Source of the DNA: Salvator merianae
Taxonomy: Eukaryota; Chordata; Lepidosauria; Squamata; Teiidae
Assembly (NCBI GenBank): GCA_003586115.2
Contig: QVOM02000023.1
Location: 619,283-683,282 of the forward strand
Length of the DNA stretch: 64,000 nucleotides
Direction: 5' to 3'
The notes below the pieces were generated by a model that ran no database searches, was not told where the DNA came from, and worked only from the letters and a program-made list of their open reading frames with translations. Both the position numbers and the translations under genes were made by a program. Shown piece after piece: positions 1 through 33,100 of this stretch; positions within the stretch are counted from its first letter, which is position 1; every line of letters starts with the position of its first letter.

Positions 1-2
1 CG

Positions 3-164
3 TGCTGCAGCCTCGGCCTCTACCACTTCCTGCTCTTGGCCACCTTCTTCCTCCTCGTCCACCAGGCCCGGAGGCTGCCTGCAGGACGCCTCCTGCTCCT
101 GCTGGCTCAGAGCCGCTGGTTCCTCTCGGCCTTCCTGCGGGACTGGGGCGAAAGCCAGTTCTGA
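3..164 (+). CDS. 3' end of an unidentified gene cut by the window edge
   Basis: In the third forward frame an open frame runs from the window edge to a TGA at 162-164 (53 codons). It has a membrane-like stretch (YHFLLLATFFLLV) followed by an Arg-rich turn and a second Leu-rich stretch, ending in ...RDWGESQF. Of the three forward frames this one looks most like a protein C-terminus; the others are Pro/Ser-rich compositional frames. It would converge on NDOR1, whose 3' end lies 1.85 kb away. In mammals small RING-finger genes (RNF208, RNF224) lie on this side of NDOR1, and some RING proteins of that size end in a membrane span, but I do not recognise this one. It could also be chance. Confidence 0.35.
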   Translation, partial: CCSLGLYHFLLLATFFLLVHQARRLPAGRLLLLLAQSRWFLSAFLRDWGESQF

Positions 165-1134
165 CAGGAGGGCTGTTTCTGAGCCAGAGGGCTTCCCTGC
201 CATCCTGATATCACCTCCCAAGGGCAGTCAATACCTGCATGCGCCCATGGCTCTGCTGTCCTGTAGCCTTGACACTCAGTCGCTCAGTACCACTGAGAGG
301 TGCCTGACGCTTGCTCCCGTCGCACCTGGGCTGGGGATTCTGGCAGGAACGCTTGCAGTCCGATCCCCCTTGCTTGTCAGAGGACGTGTTGTTGCAGGTA
401 TCAAATGGCAGCCGTGCCTCCGCCTCCTCCTTCCTGGCACCTGCCTGACCTGGCAAATGGTTCAGATTCCCATACAAAGCCAGCTGGGCTACACCTGGGC
501 TGGTTTGTCAACGCGTAGAGCTCTGGGCAAATCAGCTACCTGCAGCGGACTGTGGGCGGGGCTGAGTGCCTGGGCCAGGAGGCGGGCAAACGCCTCACGG
601 CAGAGCCAGCGCTCCTCTTGCAGGCCTTGCTCCCTCCACGCCAGCCCAGGGGAGCACCCAGCCCCTCCTCCCTCCTCCTCCCAACTGTCTTGACAGGACA
701 GAGAACCAGCTCAGCTCTAACTACACAGTTATACTCGCTGGCCTGGTGGAAGAGGTGGTCTGGACAGCAAGCTCACTAACCAGTGAAGAATCCCCTCCGA
801 AGTGATTAATTAGCCCTAAGTGCTTCTGAAAATGTGAGAACTAATTGCACATTCTCTGCTTCTTGGCCTCTTGCTCCCATCACTGCCTCCATAATGTCAA
901 TGCCTTGACTGCAAACCCCTCGGGGCAGGGACCTGGACTCTTGTACTTTGATAAATGCCTCACAGGCCTACGGTGCTCTACTCTTGTTCAAAACATGCCA
1001 AGCAAGTCTTGACTCTCCATAGCTAGGAGTTGTCTGCCTCTGAGCCTGAAGCACCAGGGAGCCTGCTGGTGTTGTCTTCTCAGAGGCTTCTGGGCAGCCA
1101 CGGACTGATTTAGGAAGGAGAGCCCCAAAGCCTT

Positions 1135-1345
1135 CTGCCTTCTGGAACTCTCCCGGTTCGAGCCTGCACTCTGCCTGAAGCCAGCCGGGTGACCTTGGGC
1201 TCGTCATAGCTCTGTTCCGAGTTCTCACAGCCCCTCCTGCCTCACAGAGAAGGACAGGTGGTTTGTCAGCCGCTTTGAGTCCCTCCGGGTGAGAAAAGTG
1301 GGGGAATAAAGACCTCCTCCTCCTCTTCCTCCTCCTTCTCTTCTT
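1135..1345 (+). repeat. tRNA-derived (MIR-like) SINE with CTT/CCT tail
   Basis: It contains a B-box-like GGTTCGAGCC, then a core reading GCCGGGTGACCTTGGGCTCG, then a tail CCGCTTTGAGTCCCT...GAAAAGTGGGGGAATAAAG, and ends in a pyrimidine-rich microsatellite. This order is typical of widespread reptile SINEs. Boundaries are approximate. Confidence 0.65.
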
Positions 1346-1931
1346 CTTGGCCACCTGCCACTGGGCCTTCCCCTCCCTGGCCCAAGGCCACCCCACTGCT
1401 CTACTTCCCAGGCAGGAAAGGAAACCAGGTCAGGAGCCAAGTGACTCAGAGCCACCCACAAGCCCCACGAGGGAAGAGTGTGGGAGGAAGGCTGTTGCCC
1501 AGAAGGCCACGGAGCCGCTCGTCAAACGCCGAGGGTGGCCAGGGTCAGGCACATGGGGAGAAGGGTTCAAAATGGCCTGGCGGAGGGAAAAGGCTTCATC
1601 CTCACAGCAGCTCCTAATTTCCTTCTGGCTATGGCTGCCGCTGGCAAACTCCCCCAGGCCTGACAGCTAGGAGGGCACAGCAGCCAGGTGCCCAAGCTGT
1701 TTGGGCCTGGCAGAACTCGCTCAGATCCCTGTTTGGCCACAAAGGCCCAGCTCAGCCTGGCCTACTTCGTAGGGTTGTCATAAAGACACAGGGAAGCCAC
1801 CCTGGTCTCTTCCAAAGCCCTTCTCACTCCCCCAGCAGTAGCCACAACTGGAGTTGCATCACTTGCTCCTGCCAGACGCACAGAGAGAGACAGAAATTCA
1901 GCAGCCAAGCCAGCAGCAGTCTCAGCCTGTG

Positions 1932-1937
1932 TTTATT
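1932..1937 (-). promoter_or_regulatory. NDOR1 polyadenylation signal AATAAA
   Basis: TTTATT on the + strand, which is AATAAA on the - strand, 78 bases past the NDOR1 stop codon. That makes a short 3'UTR of about 100 bases. Confidence 0.75.
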
Positions 1938-2014
1938 GCTTCCATCTGGGTCCACCTCCGCCAACTCTGCCTGCTCTTCTGCCACAGAGTCCCAGCTCCC
2001 CAACCTTCAGAAAC

Positions 2015-23832
<21,818 letters not shown>

Positions 23833-24025
23833 TGTTTCGCCGGCTTTTGGAGGCCGTGGGGCGACTTCCGTCTGCGTCATCGGGGAAAGCGCCGGAAACG
23901 GAGCGGGGGAACCGGAAGGAAGCCGGGAGCGGGACCAGCGGCCGGGCCAACCAGCAGCCTAGCCAGCCGGCAGCGACCGGAGAGGCCAGCGCCTCGCCGG
24001 CCCCGGGGGTGTGTGCAGAGCAGCG

Positions 24026-24442
24026 ATGCTGTTCTCCCTGCGGGAGCTGGTGCAGTGGCTGGGCTTTGCGCCATTCGAGCTGCTGCTGCAGGCGCTGGCA
24101 CTGCTGGCCGCCTCGGTGTTGTTGGTGCTGAAGGTGGATGGCGGCGGCAGCGGCGGGGCGCTCAGCTGGTGGGGGGTCCTCGGGCCCTTCTTCGCTGCCG
24201 ACGGGCTGAGCACCTACTTCACTGCCATCGTGTCGGTGCGGCTGTTCCAGGACGGCGAAAAGCGGCTGGCGGTGCTGCGGCTCTTTTGGATCTTGACACT
24301 ACTCAGCCTCAAGTTCGTCTTCGAGATGCTACTCTGCCAGAAACTAGGCGAGCAGAGCCACGAGCTCTGGTACGGACTCATCATGTCGCCCGTCTTCATC
24401 CTGCTCCAGTTGCTCATGATTCGCGCCTGCCGGGTCAACTAG
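24026..24442 (+). CDS. TMEM203: Transmembrane protein 203
   Basis: Single-exon gene of 138 codons (human 136 aa). Multi-pass ER membrane protein linked in the literature to ER calcium handling, male fertility and STING signalling. The product starts MLFSLRELVQWLGF and ends QLLMIRACRVN. Four hydrophobic spans are visible: about residues 10-38 (Leu/Ala rich), 49-66 (WGVLGPFFAADGLSTYF), 86-105 (AVLRLFWILTLLSLKFVF) and 117-133. The core block SVRLFQDGEKRLAVLRLFW is the family signature. The frame is open 15 bases further upstream, but that start is GTG; the ATG at 24026 gives the family start. High GC and no intron fit its known single-coding-exon form. Confidence 0.97.
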   Translation: MLFSLRELVQWLGFAPFELLLQALALLAASVLLVLKVDGGGSGGALSWWGVLGPFFAADGLSTYFTAIVSVRLFQDGEKRLAVLRLFWILTLLSLKFVFEMLLCQKLGEQSHELWYGLIMSPVFILLQLLMIRACRVN

Positions 24443-24718
24443 CCACCGGAGTTTCACTTGAACCCGCTTTCGGGGCCAGGCGAGCGGCTACGCTGGAGGG
24501 TTGGCGTCGGCCTGGCTGCATCGAGCGCAAGGAACCGGGGGAGAAGGACAACGGGGAACCGGGGGAGACAGACGTCGACAAAAAATGTAATGAGTGAAGA
24601 AACTCCTTGGTCCCAGACGTGCCTCCATTCTCAGAGTCATCCCCGGACTATAGATCTGTGTCTTGTGTCTTGGAGACTGTTGGAGATGGCCGTGGTCCAA
24701 TAGTGTTGTTTACTTAAG

Positions 24719-24724
24719 AATAAA
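24719..24724 (+). promoter_or_regulatory. TMEM203 polyadenylation signal AATAAA
   Basis: AATAAA 277 bases past the TMEM203 stop codon, in the sequence TTAAGAATAAAAATGTACAG. Confidence 0.7.
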
Positions 24725-24936
24725 AATGTACAGCGTGTACTTGAGTACTTGCTGCTTGCTTTGGAAGAAAAGTCCTCTTCCAAATGCCAAGAGGAGCTCT
24801 AGACGCGGCATCTGTGTATCTTTAGGCACACATGGCATTCTAAGACAATATCAAGAGCACAGAATGTCTGCCATAGATCTCGGGAAAGCATGTCACTCCC
24901 CGTTTCTGGCAAGGAGAAAGAAGAAAAGAGAGTGGT

Positions 24937-25064
24937 ACTGTGGCCCTTTCTGCACTTGGTCTTATTGTGGATTATATCCCAGAATAGGGACCTGCTATGC
25001 ACATGCTAGTGTCCTATTCTGAGATATAATCTGGAATAAGTCCAAGTGCAGAAAGGGCCATAGT
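24937..25064. mobile_element. Near-perfect 128-bp inverted repeat, MITE-like
   Basis: The left arm ACTGTGGCCCTTTCTGCACT is mirrored by the right arm AGTGCAGAAAGGGCCATAGT, and the homology continues inwards (TTATTGTGGATTATATCCCA opposite TGAGATATAATCTGGAATAA), leaving a loop of about 20 bases. A hairpin of this size without a coding frame is typical of a non-autonomous DNA transposon. I could not settle the target-site duplication. Confidence 0.7.
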
Positions 25065-25214
25065 TAGCTCTGTGCAGCCTAAAGAGTGAAAAGGAAGTTG
25101 TCTTGAGGTTTTATAAAGCAGATTTGTATAAAGCAGGAGATTTTATACAAAGGGAAATCTGACTTCATGCTCTGTAAGTTGGGAGATAATTTGTCAGCCA
25201 TTCTCAAAGTTCAT

Positions 25215-25335
25215 TCAGTATTATTATTTTATTTTATTATTTTACATTTGTATCTTGCCCTTCATCCAAAGGTCCCAGGGTGAGTCACAACTTTGGATAA
25301 AAATACTAGCACTAAAACATATTTAAATTATAGTC
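25215..25335 (+). repeat. TTTATTTA-headed short interspersed repeat
   Basis: TTATTTTATTTTATTATTTT, then ATCTTGCCCTTCATCC and GGTCCCAGGGTGAGTCACAA. A member of the family also seen at 10168, 11786, 52817 and 61245. Confidence 0.5.
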
Positions 25336-26689
25336 CTCCTACCCTCCCTGTCAGGATTACATTCAAAAGCCTGGGTGAAGAGATATGTTTAATCATTTAC
25401 AATGGATAGTTTTGTACAAGTCATGGTTTCTCACATATGTGCCCAAAGAAAAGATGTGCATTACTTATGTATACTATTGAAATGCATGCGGTATCCATAC
25501 AACTGCCCAAGTGGCTGTTATGGGAAAGGAGGCATTTGCAGGGGGTGCATAGGGTGCTTTATCTGTTAGCAAAGCAAAGAGACGCTTAATCGCCATGGTG
25601 AGTTTGAATGACAATTCTCTGCCTGCTGACTGTCAAAAGGGAAAAAGAAAAAGGGACAGGCAGCACAGTAAAGCTTCTGTCAAGATATTTCCTTAAAGGA
25701 CCACAAAACATCGTCTGTGGTTTCTTGACCAGCAAAGGAGATACTGAACTCCCTACATGTGCCAAACAGGATCTCTGTCTGAGGTTTCAAAAACTTCCCA
25801 ATGGGGTAACCAGATTCCAAGCAAGAAGTCCCAAAGGTTAGGGTTTCCCTTTCTATGGGAAAGAGTTGAAATGACTCCCAGAGAAGGATTAAAAGTGAAC
25901 TTGAACTAAGCCTTGGCACTTGGGTTAAGCATCAGGATTTCATTTTAGAGTAGGTGCAGCCCAGCTACAGAACACAGAACCTTAGAATGATAATGTGTTT
26001 GACATTTACCTGTAGTTAATAGTGGCACAGTATGGATGAGTGGCTGTTACATTTGCTCAGTGATACTCAGTGGCCTGACAGCTGCATTATGGGAATAAAA
26101 GAGGAGGCTGAGAAGAAGCCCTAGCAAAGGCACTTGGAGCTGTGTTGAGACTTCATGTTTAGGGGTGGCATGTCAGAATGGCCAATGATGTTCAATGGGC
26201 TTTTACAGCTTCTCTGTATGGATGGAACAGGGTTGTGCTTAGGTCCTTAAGAGGATAAAGGGCATTCTGCACATGCTTAGCAGCACTCTTCCTTCCTCCA
26301 TGGGGTAAGTAGTACAAAACCTGGACAATTCTGTCAAAGTCTCTCTTGGACGTTTCCTTTTTCAGATGAGCCTAGGCTCTAGCTCAAATTTAGCTCCAAG
26401 ATAGAATTTATGGTTTGCCAGCGAAAGCCAATGAAGCCCAGTACTGGGAAAACCACTCTGTATTCAACGCATATGGGGTCTTGCTCTCGACGAATTCGCT
26501 TTTCACCTTCACGGTGCTCGTTGCTCCTTTACTTTCTATTTTAAGAAAGTAAAATAGCATATCGATAGCGCTTGACAGCGTTTCCTGTCTCGTGCCCAAG
26601 GGCGTGGTACCACAGCAGAAGGCGGGCCACTCACTTGACAGGCGCAGGTGAGAGTCAATAGGGAGCGAAGACGGGCACAATGGATCCCA

Positions 26690-27189
26690 TCGGCCAATTG
26701 CTTCGCCCTGCCAAGGACACCTCTGCCGGGGTATCCATTCGACCAGCCAATGAGCGGACGCCCTCTTCGACCCCATTCCCAGAGGTCTTCACCAGTCCTG
26801 TGAAGTACCCAATGAAAGTTTCTTCATGACATTGGGGGCGTGGAAATTAACTCTGCGTCCAATCGTCGGGGTCACCGCGCAAGCGCTCGTGGCCAATGGA
26901 CGCCTCCGTGGGGCCGTGCCGATGGCCAATGTCAACCCCGTTCGATCGTGCCTTGCGTCCAATCCTGGGCACAACCGCCTCAGCCACGCCCCGGTCCGGT
27001 CTTGACCAATGGACGCCGGCAGGAGTTCCGCTTCCGAGCCCCGCCCTCGCCCTCCACAAATGGGCGTCGAGCGCAAATGGGCGGCCCCGGGGGATGTGAA
27101 GGGAAGCGCAAGCCGGCAGCTCAAACGGCCCAGTCGACCCAGTGTGAATCTAACTGTGGCCGGGCGGTGGTGGTGGCGGCGTCGGCGCC
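26690..27189 (+). promoter_or_regulatory. TPRN CpG-island promoter with CCAAT-box array
   Basis: Forward CCAAT boxes start at 26694, 26747, 26809, 26859, 26893, 26926, 26959 and 27006, with one reverse copy (ATTGG) at 26831. Several are embedded in a repeated composite: TGCGTCCAAT at 26854 and 26954, and CCAATGGACGCC at 26893 and 27006. The sequence is CpG-dense up to the start codon. Multiple NF-Y sites in a TATA-less CpG promoter are well known in general; their role here is inferred. Confidence 0.7.
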
Positions 27190-30100
27190 ATGAGCAGCCC
27201 CCCTCGGGCCGCGGCGACGGCTGGGCTGCCCGCCTGGAAGCGGGCCCTGCTGGAGCGAAAGCGGGCCAAGCTGGCCGGCGGTGTGGCTGCCTCGCCCGCG
27301 GAACCGGCGGAGGATGAAGCGCAGATTAAGGCGGAGGGCGGCGAGCGGCTGGTGGTGGCCGAGAGCCTGGGCCCATTGCGGGAGAACCCTTTCATGCGGC
27401 TGGAGGGCGAGCGCCGGCGGAGAAGGGGCAGGAGGGCGCCGCTCGGGCCTCCGTGGGCACCGCCGCCGCCCGCAGACGCACACCCCGCCGCCGTCCCCCC
27501 GGCGCCAAGCCTATCGCGACTGCTAGAGCTCTACTCGGCGATGCCGGGAATCCGCACCATCCGCGCCGACAACATCCTCATCATCGAGTCGCGCCCCGGA
27601 GAGGAGGAGGAGGAGGAGGAGGAAGCGGCGGGGCGGGGAGGCGCCCCCCGCTCCCTCCGGCGCCCACGGTTCGCCCGAGCGGGACCACCCGTAACCGAGA
27701 TCCGCGCCGCCGAAGTCGTTATTTACGAGCCTAGCAAGGAGGAGTCGTTGCCGCCGCCCTGCCGGGCAGAGCTGGAACCCGAGCCCGGCACAGTCAGCCG
27801 CCTGTTGCAGAAGTTCGGCCAGCATCGAGCCCCTGCGGCGACCAGGGGGAAGTGGCGGGGCGGAGAGGTGGCGCCCCAGCTGCCGGAGTCGCGTTCGGCG
27901 GTGCCAAATACTCCCCTGCAAGGGGCTCCAGCGCCCGCCCCCTTACTGCCAGGCGCTTCCGCATCCTCCCCTCCTCCCGCCCGCTCCGCCTTGCCCCATG
28001 GCCCCTTGCCGGGAGGCTTCGTGCGGAAGACAGGGTCCAACTCGTTCACCGTGAATCCCCGGGGGTGCCGCCCTGCACCTCTCCCTGGCAAGGAGGCCCC
28101 TGTGCACAGCAATGGGCCCTCCGAGGTGGCGGAAGCAGACAACCCGGCTGCTACCAAGGCACAAGGGTGGCATAGGACAGCTGCCGCTCCCGAGCCAATG
28201 CCAACTGCCACTGCTTCGCCTCAATTCAGAGCCAATTTGTGGAAGCCAAAGCCGGAGGGGGCCATCAAGATCCCACCGTCACCAACCCTGCCATCTTGTG
28301 CCAGTCCAGGCGGTGGTTCTGCAGATGGCCCATTGCGGTCCTCGGTGCTTCTTGGCTCCGGCTGCTCCTTTGAAATCCACCCAGCACCCAAGCCAGACGT
28401 GGCTGCTATAGCTGCCCATGACCTCCAAGCACAGGCCTTGGCCAGCCTACGGCTCAACTCCCGCAACTCTTTTCTCTTCGTACCCCGTCAGAAAGGGAAT
28501 GCTATGCCTGCTCCTCCTGAACCCAAAGAAATTCCGCCAGCTGCCCCTGAGAAGCTGGCTGAGACGCTGGTGCCTGTGACTTACATCGATGAGGACTTGG
28601 TGGACCTGGAGCCCGGCCACCTGCCTCCGCTGAAGGTCCTGAGTCCAAGACTGGAGGGCTTTGATGTACCCCAAGAAGGCATCTTGGCCCTTGACATGGA
28701 AGATGCTACATTGCCCACATACAGCCCTCATCCTCCTCGCTCAGCCATCTCAGCTCAGAAAAGAAGCACTACCACCTTCACCATTGTGCCCAAAAGGAAG
28801 CCCCTTAGCACGGGCCTGGAGACCTTCAGCAGAGCTCATTTGCAAGAGGAGGAAGAAGAGGAGGAGGAAGAAAGCAGAACCAGGACCGATGTGCCCCATC
28901 GGGATCTGGGCCGTCAGCTTAAGAAGCGCTATCCTACTGTGAATGAAATCGAGGTCATAGGGGGCTATCTTTCTCTGGATAGGTCCTGCATGAGCAAATC
29001 AGGTTCTCGACGCAAAAAGGTAGCCAGCTGGCTTCTGTTCTGCCAGGCAGTTACAATGATCAATCATTTTGGCAATTCAGCCTTATTCTGGGTTGGGAGA
29101 GTGAGTGCCCTTTTTATCTGCCCTGGCTCCGCATCAGGTCTTGAGTTCAAAACTGTGCTTGGCCCTTTCTGGCCTCAACCTGCCAGTATCCAAGTTGTGG
29201 ACAAACTGGCAACCGAATGTTCAGGAACTGTTTGTACTTGGTTTAGTCCGCCTGAGTAGCTTCTTGGCATAACTGTAACAAAGAGTACTGAAGCTGTTAG
29301 CTGGGTGTCAGCAGTTGTCCTGTGGAACGAGTATGGGTTGTTCCAGTGCCTCTTCTGCTTTTAGCACTTCTGAGGAATTTTATCCACGCCTGGGTCGTCC
29401 CCTTTAACCCATTCAGCTGAAGGAGCTTGGTAAATGTTTGCCACAGCTGACTTCTGTACTGATCACAGGGGTGTCCCAGAGAATGAAAGAACTTCCTTGT
29501 CCCAGAGCAGCTTGTGCATATTTGTCTTGGCGTCAGCTCTAGGCTAGTTTGCAACTTTGGTTGTTCAGGTCTGGCCTAAACAGGTACCTGTGTTGTTAGA
29601 GCTTGTAGTTAATACTGGTGTATTTCCGTAATACCTTTTCGGAAAAGGATACCCATGGCTGGTGCTTGTCATCACAGGAGCAAGAAACTGCTTGGAGATA
29701 CTCTGTCCCTGAGCTTCTGCCTTGCAGGTCCCCATCAGTCAGCTGGGGGAAACTTCTGGTGCAGCAGCTAATCTTTCCTCCTCCTGTTTGCAAACTCTGA
29801 TGGCGTTAGGCACACCTTGCGATGGACTCTCTTTCTGGGGCACTTTGAATCATCTGAACTCTGGATTTCGGAAGTTATAAACCTTGCAGACAGACAGGCT
29901 CTCTGTGGAACGCTGGTAGGGTTCTTCTGAGATTGTGCTAAGCCTCTGCTTCAACGTGGGCGTTAATGCTGCTCTTTGTTTCATGACTGAGGCTGTAGCT
30001 TTGTCAGCCTGCCTTGGGACAGGGGGCAGAAAGAGGCTGACAGTACCATACAGTTGTTGTGATTCGAAGAGCGATGGCTGAGCTGGGGCGGTTTGAGTTG

Positions 30101-33100
30101 TATTTCGCTCTCAGATGTTGCTAGATTACATCACTGTTGGGTTGGGAGATGTACCAGCTGGGTTCAAGGCTTAAGGTCACCAGGGAATCTGCTGCGGGCC
30201 AAGCAAGGAAGAAGGAACATCCCAGGATTGCACAAATCCTCATTTCGGGCATAGTTGCCATCAGTGGTCCTTGACCCTTTCTGGACCTAAGAATGCCCAG
30301 ATTTGGACCCAGCTCAGTGTCTGGCCACTGCTAGCATTTCTCCAGAGAAAATCTGCCCTTAGATCGTTTGCCACAGATGGTTGGCTGTGGTGTAGATTCC
30401 TCTGGCAGATAAGCTTATCTGGCTGTTCCCTGCTGTATACTTGCTGTGATGCCTCGGTCCCAAGAGTGTGTAGCTCACAAGCAACACTGATGAACAGGAG
30501 AGAGGAGTTTAGCTAGTTCAGGGTATCTGTCCTAAAGAAAACATTCTCTTCTGATCTTGGTGGGCTAGTCTAAAATTTCTCAAAGGGCAAGAACGTGAAA
30601 CAGTATTGAAAATGGTATAACGAGAAATGGTATTGAAAATGGCATTGTCAACGTTACATTGGCCCTGTAGAAAGCCATGGTGTGACTGTACCTGCATACG
30701 GTTTGGCCATCACATCTCAAAATGGATGTAGCAGGGTTCAAAAGAGGGTGTCAGAAATGATCAGAGGGCTAAAAGAGCCACCGTTTGAGGAAGGGTTGCA
30801 GCATTTGGGTTTTTTTAGTGAGAAGAGGCAAGACAGAGAAAATTGTGTATGGTGCAGACAGAGTAGATAAGATCATGTTTTTATTCCTTTCCTGGAATAC
30901 TAGAACCAGGGATCACACAATGAAGATAAATTTTGGAAGAAATGTGTCAGACAAAATATTTCTTCACACAACAGAAAGTTAAATTCTTTACCTGCATTAA
31001 AGGGCCCAGTGGTCTGATCAAGCAGAGCATTTCTTAAATTCTCAAATCCTTTGGGGTTTCCAAGTGTGGGGGAAGAAAGAGTGTCTGGCTTTATTATATC
31101 AACCTTTTGTTGCCTTTCAAGTTACGTGAGTGCCTATTGCGTAGGTTTTAGCTGGTCATCCCAAGTTTCACACAGAAAGCCAGCAAAGGAGAACTATACT
31201 AGCTTCTGCGGCTGAAAAATCCAGAAATATCTGCAGGGAGGCTAGTTTAATCCTTTCCTATAGCGCCTCTACTTCAGTAAGATTATAGGTGCTTAGCGTG
31301 TGACCCAGATGCAATCCGTGTGGGCCGTATTATATTTTTAACCAGTAAGCGTCATGTCCAAGTGGTGAATGTGTTTTGCAGCAGTGCTGTGGTGTGCACA
31401 TCTTTCAGAATGTGCTATAAGTTTATGACATTGCCTTGCTGAGTAAGTTCTAACATCTACATCTGAAGGTACAGCTGTATAGTGGGGAAAAAGGGGGGGA
31501 AATGCAAGGTGCTGAGGGATCAAAGGTGAGGCACTTGGTGCAGTTTGGGAGGAGGAGGAAGACTCTGTATTAACCCTTTGAGCACCTGCTGCTTACGGCT
31601 GGAGTTCTGTTTCAGGCATGAGTTTGGCGTCCTGCTGGCTCAGCTGTTATCAATGGTGTTACAAGGGACTTGGGGAGGAGTTCTTTGGCCAAGACCATTT
31701 CAAGGATGTTCCTCACTGTCTTCGTGGGATCAGCATTCATCTCACCTGGGGACTTGTAAACTTCTCCTTTCACCTTGCTGCTGATGCAGCCACCACCTAC
31801 CTTTTGTTGTTTATGAGGCTGAGAGAAGGAGAAAGGGCGGTGCTTTTGCTGTGTCCATGTTGCCCCAGGGCCTGAGAGTGCAGGCAGCAGTAAGCAAGGA
31901 AGAGGAAGAGGCGTGTTATCGGCACTCTAGATGGAGAACTATTGTGAAATATTTGTTGTTCGCAGCTTTCATAAACAACTTTTAACTCACAGTAAAAGTG
32001 GTTCCTGCCAGGTTTTAACTCTCCACTGCCAAGTAGTTTTGCAGACAGAACAGGTACTGACAAGGACGTGCAGGATGACATTTCCAATCTGGGCCTGCTT
32101 GGGAAATTAGGAATGTCTTAGCAAGGCCTTGATTTTGGTGAAGATCCAGATTGTGTCTTGCTTCCGTGATTCATGGTTTGGAATCCATTGCCATGGTCTT
32201 CCTGAAGTCCACAGCTTTCCACAGAGGAAGATAACTGTGATTATTACGGGCTGCATTCCAACAGTGTAGATGAAGTAGAAAATATTTAACTGCCAGTTAA
32301 CACAGAAGGATTTTTTTTTCTAGAAGTACAGTGTGTGCTAAGGAGGCTGCCGTCTTTTACTGTTAACCCATCAACATGCTTACAGATGCCTGAGAGATTC
32401 TGAGAACTGCAGTCAGTATGTACTTCTGTGAGCTTTTGTAAACACAAGTTGCCTAGAGCAGCCCCTTCTCTTACCAAGTTAGTTTTTAAGGAAACTTCTT
32501 CCCTTCCCATCCAGCCAGCTGCATCATCCTGAGGGCAAGATCTCAAGCTCTCTTCCCCACCTATGTAGCCATCTTCTCCTCAGTGGCAACTGGCATTCTG
32601 GGTCTGCTCTGAACCTCAGCATGCTGATTACGATGCTTGGTTCCTGCAGGACCCTCGTGCCAGGGGAGTTCTGAGGATTCTTCAGACGGCCTACAGGAGT
32701 GGGGAGAAACTGCTGGCATCTTTTCCTGCAGGCAGGGTGCTCTGGCTGTGTTTGCTGGACCTGTACTGGGAACATGGATGTAGCTGCTCTGCCAGCAGTG
32801 GGCTGTGAACGCTGCATCACCTATACTATTCTGCCCAGCTGGCTGGAAAAATTCTGTTGTTTAAGTCTGGGGGCATGCGCTGTTGTTGCTGGGGGAAATG
32901 GTGTAAGCCATGTGGCTTCACAGAAATACTCTGTTTTTCAAAGCACATCGGCAACTAGGAACATATATAGATCAGGGTGACAAAAATGATAAAGTGTCAG
33001 GAAGCAAAATTACCTGGGGAAGGCTTGAAAGTAGAGACCTGCAAAACCTACTCAAAATGCTTCCCAAGCAGAATCTTGACTGCCCTGTTTTTGCTTCTGG

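Larger units (their letters stand above)
165..2014. other. Spacer between the left-edge gene and the NDOR1 stop codon
   Basis: I see no convincing exon. The region holds a SINE (about 1135-1345) and the NDOR1 polyadenylation signal. The long frames on both strands are Pro/Ser/Arg-rich with no domain and no splice logic. Confidence 0.6.
24443..27189. other. TMEM203 3'UTR and spacer to TPRN
   Basis: Holds the TMEM203 poly(A) signal, an inverted-repeat MITE-like element (24937-25064), a short interspersed repeat (25215-25335) and, from about 26500, the CpG-rich TPRN promoter. The - strand frame at 26408-26776 is GC-driven and has no family features. No further gene seen. Confidence 0.65.

Noticed and set aside
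24011..24025. Upstream GTG start for TMEM203
   Set aside because: Family proteins begin MLFSLREL, encoded by the ATG at 24026.
26408..26776. 122-codon - strand frame near the TPRN CpG island
   Set aside because: No domain, no splice partner; lies in CpG-rich sequence where stop codons are rare.
27723..28211. Long - strand frames across TPRN exon 1
   Set aside because: Shadows of a GC-rich coding exon; their translations are Arg/Gly/Ala-rich without pattern.
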